64,000 nt of DNA from contig CM069432.1 of NCBI GenBank assembly GCA_035610365.1, positions 107,031,529 to 107,095,528 of the forward strand, in the 5' to 3' direction. The notes below the pieces were generated by a model. It had not been told where the DNA came from, did not search any database, and saw nothing but the letters and a program-made list of their open reading frames with translations. Position 1 is the stretch's first letter. Each line of letters starts with the position of its first letter. The stretch is from Aquatica leii (lineage: Eukaryota; Arthropoda; Insecta; Coleoptera; Lampyridae). The translations under genes were made by a program, and so were the position numbers. Positions 46,501 through 58,500 of this stretch are shown here, piece after piece.

Positions 46501-49500
46501 GCAAAAGTGTTCCATTTGTCTCGAGAACTAGTTCACCTTGAGGCTATGCCTCTCGGTAAACTATAGTTCTCTCGACAGAAATGGAATATTTTCCGCCTCG
46601 GTATGTAATCTACTATTATTGCCTTCATAAATAAACAAATAAAAAATAGTGTATCTCGTAGCGCTACCATTTTGTTGAATTATAAGTCAAGGCCGAATTA
46701 AAATAAAAATTTTAACAGAACCGTAACTCATTATTTATTTTAAAAATAAAATATAAATCTAATCAGTTAATTACCGGTTTTTTAATTCATCGTTTGCTTT
46801 TGTTTGTAATTATGTTTAGTAAAATTTACTTCTAAGAATTTCTCTGTTTTATATTGTAATATTACAGTAATATCAAAGATATTAAGCAAAAGGGTCCCAC
46901 GAAACCTTTGTTATACACGTTATATATTTAAAGATTTAACAATCATTAGAAAATAATGTATCACGTCAAAATAAATAAATGTTATTACAAAAACAATTAA
47001 TGCTTATGCTATAACTTTATAATTATTTAGTCTTAAAACTTATAGTTTCTTCTGTTATATTTAAAAAATCACATACTTAAAATTTTAACTATTATTTGAA
47101 ACATTATCGTAATAACCAGCAAAAATGTTTGGTATCAGTTAATAAATAAAAAGTGTGCTTTTTGTAGTAAATAATGCGTATGCAGTGCTTTAAAAAATGG
47201 CTTATTAGACATTTACGTTTTAAAAATTTGTAGTTACAGGTATTATGAATTATAATAATTTATCATAAAATATTCTCAATTATATTGTATTCTTGATTAT
47301 AATGGAAGTCAACATGAGCGTCTTTATTTTAAATCTAATGCTATATTGTTTATGGCATTTTTAGACATACTTACGCTTAATTTTATAACAAATTTGTAAA
47401 AATTTAAAACACTTTTATGTTATGTGTTGTTAGGTATTAATTCATTTATAATTTAGAACATTTGTTTTTATTTTTTTTATTCTCTTACTAGTAAATCGCA
47501 TATTACCTACTATTTGGTGACTAAGTAAATAGATCATAACATATACTGACACGTAATGACTAGCACGTAATAATAGTAGATTACACACCGAGACGGAAAG
47601 TATTCCATTTCTGTCGAGAGAACTAGTTCTCAGACAAATGGAACACTTTTGCCAAGGTACTATTTTATACTATTTTATTTACAATCAGCCATTAAATTAA
47701 AAAAAAAAATGTTAAACTAATAAAAAATGAATGCAAACCTACTTCCAAAATATTATCGTTTATTTCGGTAAAATATTAACACATAGTAGGCACTTCATGA
47801 TTGACATAAGTATTTAATTTATGATTGACATTTTATCAAATTAGTTAAAACAGAACACACACAAATTACAGATTTGGAAAGTGTACTATACTGACCGTGA
47901 GATTTCATTACATACGCGTTTTTTTATCCATGGATTAAATTTAATGGAAAAATTGTTTGAGAACCACTGACTATACACCTACACATTTTAAGCAACTTAA
48001 TACATCTTATCAGATGATGCATAAGCACAATTGCAATTTTGTAGATTTGAGGTCATTGGTACAGATTTCGTCAATAGATTCATTGTTCAGTTTTGTCACG
48101 TTAACTTAATCGTATACTTCGTTTCCGAGTTTGCCGTTATTTGTTGTTTGTTGTTTGGTATTATTGTTTATTGTTCGTTGTTTGCTAATCGTTATTTGCT
48201 ATTTAATATTATTTTTTATTTATCGTATTGTGATCAATATTATGGCTCAATTCTCGAATCAATAATTAATAGACATGGTTTTAATTTATGAACGTTTTCC
48301 TGGAGGACAATAACCAGTACCTAGAGCATTTGTAAATGTTGTTCAACGTGTACGTGATACTGGCGACCTAAGATTAAAACGGGGTCGGAATACTGGACGC
48401 GCTAGAACACGACGTGTTATGGAAGCCGAAGAAGAAATATTGAATCTTGTAAATAACAATCCAACTTTTAATCTTCGTACAATCGCACGGGAAGCGAATG
48501 TATCCAGAAACGTGGTGTAGCGTACCCTAAGTTAAGAATTTTTATATCTGTACCATATTCAACGCGTTCAAATTTTAAACCCTGCAGATTACCCTCAACG
48601 CATTGCTTTTTTTAATTGGTTACGTGGGCAATGTGCTATAAATGAACACTTTTTGAGTCAAGTCTTGATAACAGACGAAGCAACGTTTAGTAGAAATGAA
48701 ATGTCTAATTTCCATCAGCCACGTTTGGAGTTTTGAGAACTCACATGCGACAAGCTAGGGCTGCCATACGTCCCGGTACACCGGGACATGCCCCGGTTTA
48801 AATCTCGGCGTCCCCGTGTCCCGGCTGATAAGTCAATTGTCCCGGTTGCGAATCAGCTTGTTTACTATGTTTACTAATAGGTACTGAAGTAATAAAAAGT
48901 TGTTTAAACCATATTTATAGGAATAACACGCACATAGGTATAGGTATATACTATGAATGCATAGATAAGACTATATAGAAAGATAATCGTACGAGTGCCT
49001 CCACAAATGAAGTTGTATGCACAATATTCGAACGTAGCATTCGTACCAAGACTGTGGGGGCGGGGGAGCATAAACTCGTAACTGAGCGTATTCTTATTTC
49101 TTTTATTCGAATTAGTTCACAAATAGCGCTGCGGAGTGTCGTGTGCATTGCGTATTTTGTATTTTTTCAAGTATATGCGAAGTTAACCTGTTTGCAGTTA
49201 TGCCAAAGAAAAAATGTCATTTTTCTGATGATGATACTAAAGAGTGGTCATTCATAAAAAAAGGAAGAGATGAACATGAAGCTTTTTGTTCGATTTGCGG
49301 TGTTCATATATCTGTTAGTCATGGCGGGAAGTCGAGTGTAAAACCACATACAAAGCAGAAATCATAAGTCCAGATTGTCACTTGCATCAACATCTAAAGA
49401 TATATTGTCGTTTATGGTAAAACAAAATTCTATAAAAGATACTTTGATAAGCGCTGCCGAATTGACCACTGCTTACAAAGTTGCAAAGCACCACCAATCG

Positions 49501-52500
49501 TTTAGTTCTCTCGATTGTACTACGAAACTCAATGCTGTCATGTATCCAGATTCTAATATAGCGTTAAAACAATCAACCGCAAGAACCAAAGCTACTGCTA
49601 TAATTAAACACATTTTAGCTCCTCACTCTATAGCGCAGATCAAAGCAGAAATACAAAAATGTCCTTTCTACGAAATTTTAACTGATTCCAGTAATCATAA
49701 AGCTAAAAAGATGTTTCCATTGTTAATTCAGTATTTCACAGAAAAAGATAGATTAAAAATTAAGCACACTTCCAAATGAAACATCTGATACAATTATCTC
49801 ATTTCGTATTAAATCGTTACAGGACCTAGATATCCCCATAAAAAATATGATTGCCTTCAGCGCGGATAACACGAATACTAATTTTAGTGGTAGAGAAAGA
49901 CGCGGAGTGAATAATGTTTACTATAAATTAAAAGAAATAAATAAAAAATATTGACGGGATCGGCTGCCTCGCGCACGTACTCCACAACACTGCTTCCACT
50001 GCCAGTGATGTGCTCTCCGTTGATGTAGAGTCAATTGTTTCTAAAATCTTTAAATATTTTTCTATATTCACCGTCGAATCGAACGACTCAAGGATTTTTG
50101 TGAGCATGCAGCAATAAATTTCCAGAATATACTGTCTCATTCGCGGAGTAGATGGCTTTCGCTACTTACGGCTGTCAAACGAATACTGAAGCTATGGATT
50201 CCCGTGAAAGATTTTTTTGCAGTTGAGGAAAAAGCACCAAAAGCTACAAAAGACTTTTTTGTCGATCTTTTATCTGAACTGTTCACCAAGTTTGTACACA
50301 GCCAGGCGTTTTTAATTGAAAAGCAGATTAAAAAAATTGAAAAAGCAGTAATTACTGTTATTGAAGTGAAAAGTATTTTAGAGGATACAAAGAAGCAGTT
50401 GAATGAAAGATCTGTTAATAACTACCTAGGAAACTCAACAAAACAGTTGTATAATAGATTGAAGAATGACGGAGTGCTTGATGAAAGCCAAATTGAAAAA
50501 ATGAACACAGAAATTAAAGATTTCTTCGCCACTGCTATCTGGAACAATGGACTGAACCAATGTCAAAATATGAAATTTTTGCTTGGATGATTTTAAACGA
50601 CGTTCCCCAATGGCAACATAACGCACACGTGGAACGAGTATTTTCATTGATATCCTCACAGTGGACAAAGGAAAGAAACTCTCTTAGTGTGAGCACAATG
50701 GAAAGTATCATTTAATGCGTTTATAATTATAAAATGACGTGCATAGAATTTTATAATTACGTCAAGCACGAAAAGGAACTGCTTAAGCAAGCCAGAACGT
50801 CAGAGAAATATGACTGGGCAAAGAAGAGTGATACTGAAAAGTGAGTTGTTAAAATAAATCTTTAATTTTTTTGTTTATTTTTTTGCATTGTTTCTGTTAT
50901 CTGTAAGTATGTATTTTGCTTGTTGTATCATTACGTTGTTGATTGATTAAAGTTTCAAATCTAATAAGTTGTTCAATTCTTTACAGTCAATCCTTTACTC
51001 TTCATTAAGTAAAGTAGACCCCTCCCCCTCCTCAGCAGCCGCGCTTTATTAAAAAATTTCGGCTTATTTTTTTTAAATTGTATTTATTTATCAAAAGAAT
51101 GTAAAGTGCAACCCCCCCCCCCTCCGCTGCACTAAGCCACTGAATATGTCCCGGTCGGCACTCCGACATGCATGGCTGCGCTAGACAAGACGGGTTTTTC
51201 AACATCGATTTTGGATAAATCTATGGGCAGGTATTGTCGGCGGTAAATTGATTGGCCCTTTTGTGATACCTGAACGTATCAATCGTATTTAATATTTTTT
51301 CAAAATAATTTGCCTGAACTATTAGAAGATGCCGTTGAATGTACGTCAACACATGTGGTTTCTTCATGATGCTTCAGCTACATCTAAACAATCTTTTTCG
51401 AAAAGGTGGATTGGTCGTTGAGGACCAGTATCTTGGCCACCGCGTTCTCCAGATCTAAACCCCATTGATTTTTACTTATGGGGACATTTGAAAAATACTG
51501 TGTATGCCACAGAATTTAACATAAGAATTATGAGAACAAATAGAAAATGCCACGAAAATATTTTTTTTTTACAGAATGAACTACGGAATTGCACCAATTC
51601 GTAGTTACGTCGAGTGATATTGTGTATCCAGGAAGGTGGGCAGAACTTTGAACATTATTTATAAAATTCGACAAAAATCGATAGTTTTTTATGATACGTT
51701 GAAATTTTGACAGTATCAAATAAAAACAATATTAAAGTATAATTAATTGAAAGTATTTTTAAATATTATTAATAAACAGGATTAATTTATTGGAGTAGTA
51801 GGTAATTAGTTAATTACAAGTAGTTTAATTGTAGTAGTTTAATTGTACCAACATTGCACACCCCCAATGTCCTTTTACGTTGTGGTTTTATCCCGACGAA
51901 TAATTCAAAGCATATTTTGAAATTCGCGGGTGTTAAACTAACTCAACGTATTTACCATCGTTTATAGCTATCTACAGTTAATTTTAATCACATAGTAAAT
52001 TTATACTATGAGATGGCTCTGCCATCAAACACTTGTGAATGCTAAGTTCGTCGTTCTTAATTATAAAGCTATAAGGGGCGTCAATGCAATTGTAGGAACA
52101 ACATTAGAGTGTATCTCCTACTACTGATGAGCCCCAAAAGGGCGAAACAGCTGTCTAGTAGTTCACTCTGGTGGCGTTTACACAATTGCATTGACATTGC
52201 ACACCCCCAATGTCCTTTTACGTTGTGGTTTTATCCCGACGAATAATTCAAAGCATATTTTGAAATTCGCGGGTGTTAAACTAACTCAACGTATTTACCA
52301 TCGTTTATAGCTATCTACAGTTAATTTTAATCACATAGTAAATTTATACTATGAGATGGCTCTGCCATCAAACACTTGTGAATGCTAAGTTCGTCGTTCT
52401 TAATTATAAAGCTATAAGGGGCGTCAATGCAATTGTGGGAACAACATTAGAGTGTATCTCCTACTACTGATGAGCCCCAAAAGGGCGAAACAGCTGTCTA

Positions 52501-55500
52501 GTAGTTCACTCTGGTGGCGTTTACACAATTGCATTGACATTGCACACCCCCAATGTCCTTTACGTTGTGGTTTTATCCCGACGAATAATTCAAAGCATAT
52601 TTTGAAATTCGCGGGTGTTAAACTAACTCAACGTATTTACCATCGTTTATAGCTATCTACAGTTAATTTTAATCACATAGTAAATTTATACTATGAGATG
52701 GCTCTGCCATCAAACACTTGTGAATGCTAAGTTCGTCGTTCTTAATTATAAAGCTATAAGGGGCGTCAATGCAATTGTGGGAACAACATTAGAGTGTATC
52801 TCCTACTACTGATGAGCCCCAAAAGGGCGAAACAGCTGTCTAGTAGTTCACTCTGGTGGCGTTTACACAATTGCATTGACATTGCACACCCCAATGTCCT
52901 TTTACGTTGTGGTTTTATCCCGACGAATAATTCAAAGCATATTTTGAAATTCGCGGGTGTTAAACTAACTCAACGTATTTACCATCGTTTATAGCTATCT
53001 ACAGTTAATTTTAATCACATAGTAAATTTATACTATGAGATGGCTCTGCCATCAAACACTTGTGAATGCTAAGTTCGTCGTTCTTAATTATAAAGCTATA
53101 AGGGGCGTCAATGCAATTGTGGGAACAACATTAGAGTGTATCTCCTACTACTGATGAGCCCCAAAAGGGCGAAACAGCTGTCTAGTAGTTCACTCTGGTG
53201 GCGTTTACACAATTGCATTGACATTGCACACCCCCAATGTCCTTTTACGTTGTGGTTTTATCCCGACGAATAATTCAAAGCATATTTTGAAATTCGCGGG
53301 TGTTAAACTAACTCAACGTATTTACCATCGTTTATAGCTATCTACTGTACCAACAACGTTTATAAAATAAATAATGTCATGGTGCGTATTGTTGTACGTT
53401 AATCGAACTGCTCACACTTTAAACGGAACAGGTTATTTGTCACAAGAATTACGGGATCTGTACTATCATCTTTTAAATGCTGACAGCTCAAACACTTCTG
53501 GTTTCTTATCGACGCCGAGACGACTTAGAGTCATGGAACTAAGCAAACAAAAAAATGCAAAAAATAAACATATGAACCGGTGGTCCTAAAACTTTTCTCT
53601 TAAATTCTTAAAAATTGCAACTTCGTTATTTTCAAAATTGTATTATAATTTTTTTTGTAAATCGATTGTACTTGACTTGAACCACGTCATGTTAAAATTA
53701 ATGCTCGTATTTCGAGGACACCTTGTATACATTTGATAAAATTAAAACTAAATATTTTCGGACAAAAGCAAAAGACAAACGTTTATAATGGCATTCATAT
53801 GTATAATTTCTTTAACAATATTTCTTTTGTAATCGGATTAACAACGTAATTACCTGAACTATAAATGTATGTAAATGCTGGTTGTCTATATGTTTTATTT
53901 TCAAGGCGCAAATTAGAGATGTGATAATAAAGTTGTTTTTTGTTCTATCAACAAAATTTATGGAAATTAAACTTAACCCTTTTTGAATCAAAAGAAAACA
54001 AAAGTTTTGTCGTGTGATACTTATGGGATAAAACCGTTGCAGGTCGAAGAAGCTTAGAAATAGCTTCCTGTTTATTTTTGTATCTTCAAAGCTTTAGTTA
54101 TGTATTTAGTTTAAATATGTATTTAATTTAGTAAACGGTCGTCCAGTTCGTGACGTATTAATATTAAGTGTTTGTAATTAAACTATGTGCATAAATATAT
54201 GCAAACTATCTAAAAATGATTAGGATAAATTATATTATAAAATCTTAAGCTTTCGTGGTTATTACACTTATGATTATAAGCGACTTTCGGCTTAGACCGC
54301 GTCGTAGTAAAACATCCAGACTTAGGCTTGGTCCTAGTATCTTCTTGAGAGCCAAAACAAAAAGTTGAACTTTGCCTTTGCCGTATTGTCGTTCGTGAAC
54401 TCAAACAAACTGACGTTTCGCAAGACATTCGAGTTTGCATCTTCAGAGTGGTAAATGTCACTGAAACAAAAGTGTAAATGACGATATTTATACCAATAGC
54501 GAGTAGCGTGATTAACCGATCTTATCTTTCTGTTACCGCTTGACTGACTTCGTTATTACTTGGAGTAAGTGTTTGTGTCCTTTCCAAGAAGGTTGATCTT
54601 TGTCTTAAAGGATATAATACTGGTAGCCAAGATTTGCTGAGTTTTAAACCGTCTTCTTGGTTCATATTACATGGATGTTTTTCTATTTCCACAGTTTCGC
54701 GTACTAGTCTGGGAAAGTAGAAAGGAGTTCTAGCCAACACTTTAGTTTGGTCAAAGTTCAGCGTGTGTCCTTGGTTCCACACGTGTTCTGCTACTGCTGA
54801 TTTAGTAACTTTGCGGTGTTTGCAGTCAGCTATATGTTCTTTTACTCTAACTTCAATAGAGCGTCCCGTCTGTCCTATCTAACTTGATCAACAGGAACAA
54901 GGAATTTTGTAAACTCCGGCATGTTTTAGAGCCCCTTGTTTGTCTTTAGCAGATGTAAACCAGAGGTTCAGGGTATCCTTAGTCGTAAAGACAGTTTTAA
55001 TATTATGTTTCTTTAGCACCCTGCTTATTTGGTCTGTCGAACCCGTACAGTATGGTAAATAAGCGGTGCTATTAGGAGGTGATGTCTTCTTTGACATTTG
55101 GATTTATTGCTCTTTTTCATGTGTTTTGGATCTCTTTGAACCCGTATCTAATTTGTTGTAGGGACTCCAACAGTGTTTCCTTTTCCTTTTGTAGATTTTC
55201 ATTATCTGACACACATATAGCTCTTTTGGCTAAAGTATGCAAAACAGTATTCTTCTGTACTAGATGGTGGTGAGATTCGGCGCTTAACTATCTATTAGTG
55301 TTCGTTTTCTTTCTATAAACAGAATGACCCAATTTTCCGTTATTTTTCCTTATCACCAGTACATCAAGAAAGGCTAGACTACTGTTATGTTCTAACTTCA
55401 TAGTAAATTTAATGCTGTTAGGTGCAGAGTTTAGATGTTGTAAGAACTGATTTAGTTTATCTTTGCCATGAGGCCATACAACAAACGTATCATCAACATA

Positions 55501-58500
55501 TCTGAACCAAGTTTTTAGTTTTAACTCAACATTATTCATAATTTATATGATATGTTGATGATACGTTTGTTGTATGCATGTATGTATAGTTTTTGTAATA
55601 TTACTATTCACAAATACTTCTACATGTTCGACATCTAAAGTTTACAATCGTTTTAATAAAATCTTGTAAAATAAGTTATAAGTTTATTTAATCAACTTTA
55701 AATTAAACGTTGTAATTAAAAACTACTTAAGGTTTAACATACTCACAAATAAGTACAAAATGACATAACCCAACTTTTATGTCCCGATTTTTGAAAAAAT
55801 ATAGTTTTACAGTTCTCAAATCAAACATAAGACAGAAGCTTAACTAACTAAGAAACAAAACTCGAAAGCAGTTTTTTTTTATTTTTTAAAAACTAATTTT
55901 TAAGTTGAGTTTTACACTCTGACGTCATACTTCTCGCACAGTTTGGTGTCTTCCGATATTAATCCTACTCTCTATTTTATTTAAACATTTGTTAATAAAC
56001 AAGCTAGTATAAATTAACATTTGTCATAAATAAAAATGCAAAAGTAATATTTAAAAAAACTACCATGACTAAAACGTATACCAACGGAGAATACGCTGAC
56101 ATGGTGTTAGTGTATGGGATTTGTAATGAAAGCGGTCGTACTTCTGCTTTGCCTCATCTTTACTCTACCGAGATGGACTTGTATTGTTGTGCTATTCTGT
56201 TAAATATCTGAAGCATATTGTTTGATGTCTTTACACACACGGGAATGCCTGCAGCTCTATTTTGTTAAAAGTTTTTGTCAAATGTACATATGAAAGTAGA
56301 GGTTTGTTATATAACAGATTTTTGCAATTATTCCTGTTAGAAGCTTTAGTGTAGAACATACCCCTTAAAGTTTACTGGCTTTTTTGTCGCTTTTTTGTGT
56401 ATGAGTATTGTAATACCTTTATTCCATATAAGCAGAGTCTCCTCTTTTTCTATTACTTCATTAAACATTTTCCAATTTTTATAATATTAGTGTTGATTCT
56501 CCATACTTAAGCTGTTTATTTTGGCAACAGCTGTTTCTACTTCGTCTATATTTTAATCATTGATTAGTATTTGGATGTTGCCTCAACCATTCTCAGTGTT
56601 TTGCTTCTATTAATGTTGTAAAGAGCATAGAAATATTCCGTTGAAGCATTATTGTCTAGAGTGAGTATTTTCTTATATTCGATGATAACTTTTCATCTTG
56701 ATCTTACTAGTTTCTACATATTTACCATACAATTTTATCTACTAAGCGCCGAATCATTGTGCACAAAGCACCAACAACAAAACTGACATACGTCATCGTT
56801 TACTATGTTCGGCAACGCAACGTCATTAGACAACATAAAGTTCTTGCCATAAGAGAAGATCCCTACGTCATTACCTACTGATGTAAGAAATAACATACCA
56901 ACTATTATATAAGCAAGACATAAATAACGTGTAAAACAAAGAGGGAATATTGATTGCATGCGTTATGAATAAAGTTATTCAATTGACTTCAATCAAGTTG
57001 ACGTTTTGTCAAACACGGTTTGCTGTCATTTTCGCTTCGTTTTGTATCTTTGGTTATTATTATTATTTTGCATTATTTTATTTTAAACTGTTCTTTTTAG
57101 AACAAAAACATGTCGGGTTTTATACAAGGTAATCTACTTGCATACTTTAGACAAGAAAAGGATAATGGGGGTCCTTTAATCCCATTAATGTCTGTTCAAG
57201 AGGTAAGCTAAAGAAAGAAATGATTATCTTGCATTACAATATATTATTTACAGAGTCGCAACTGCAATGGACATAAGTTTAACTTCTGTTAAGCGGATAA
57301 AGTCTGAGCACAAATTGAATCCAGTGTTATCAAGTCCTAGAAAGCAAAGATTACGAAGGAAGTCAAAAACTGTAGACTTGCCAGAATTTTCAAAAATGAT
57401 TATAAGAAACACGTTGTATACGATGTACACAAACAGTAAGTTCCGATGAAAGGAACCTTCATAATCTTTCTAAAAACTAGCTTTTTCTAGAACAACATGT
57501 AACTCTAAACGGCGAACTCAAACATAAACATGTTTTGTTAAGTGATCGTACTTTAAATAGAACTCTGCATGAAATTGGCTTTAAATTTAAGAAAGATGAT
57601 CAGCGTAGATCTTTAATGGAGACATCACGTATAGCCCTTATAAGGATTAAATTTCTAAAACGTTACATAGAAAATCTAAGCTCAGAATTTCTACGTGAAG
57701 TAGTTTTTATGAATAAAACTGGGATATTTGCTAAAGGAAGTATAGGGAGATCGTGGCAAAATCATAATTTAAAAAGTGTACGTAAACCTGAAAGCTACGA
57801 TGGAAAACGATTTAATGTCGTACATGCCGGTACAAAATCTGGATTTGTAAAGAATGCTTTGTTATTGTTTTCATCTAAATCTCAGCATGAAGATTATCAT
57901 GGAGATATGAATAGTGAAACGTTTAAAAAATGGATTGTGGAACGTTTACTTAATAATTTGAAAGAATCATCAATTATAGTGTTGGATAATGCATCATATC
58001 ATTCCATGTTAGTAGATGCCTTTGTGAAGTTGGAACAAATCTGATTTAATATTTTGGTTAAACAAAAATAATATTTCGTATGATGCTAACATGTTCAAAA
58101 GTGAATTACTTGACGTAGCTAAACAGCACAAAAAAGAAAAGCAATATGAAGTGGACGAACTGTTACAACAACACGGACATGAAGTGCTACGACTACCACC
58201 CTATCATTGTGAGTTTAATGCAATCGAATTAATATGGGTCCATGCAAAGCCATATTACAATAAACACATTAGTATGGACGGGTATGGAGATGAAAAAGTA
58301 ATTTCAATGTGGAACGAAGCACTACAACAATGTACTTCCGAAGTATGGGAAAAGTGTGTGATGCATACAAAAAAACTAATACAAGAGTGGTATAACCGAG
58401 AAAAGTTAATAGACATTACAGTGGAACCTTTAATAACTAAAGTTGGTTTAAACGATTCAAGTTCATTGGAATCCTCAGATAGTGATGATTAAAATAAATG

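Larger units (their letters stand above)
51853..53345 (+). mobile_element. retrozyme-like tandem array, 342-343-bp units with hammerhead ribozymes
   Basis: Units start at 51853 or equivalent points 52194, 52537, 52879 and 53221 (ACATTGCACACC), so there are four full units and a fifth cut after CTATCTAC. Units are nearly identical (mostly one-base indels in C or T runs). Each full unit has one hammerhead ribozyme on the plus strand. The whole array is bounded by TGTACCAACA at 51844-51853 and 53346-53355, which reads as a target-site duplication. No protein is encoded. It lies in intron 1 of the odorant receptor, antisense to that gene. Confidence 0.85.

Noticed and set aside
52452-52994. Two 66-codon frames in the tandem array
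   Set aside because: They are the same stretch of adjacent repeat units overlapping the ribozyme. There is no conserved protein, and one-base indels between units alter the reading.
51853-53345. Possible CRISPR-like or ordinary satellite array
   Set aside because: The whole 342-bp unit repeats without short repeats and variable spacers. The hammerhead motif and the flanking direct repeat argue for a retroelement-type insertion rather than a local satellite.
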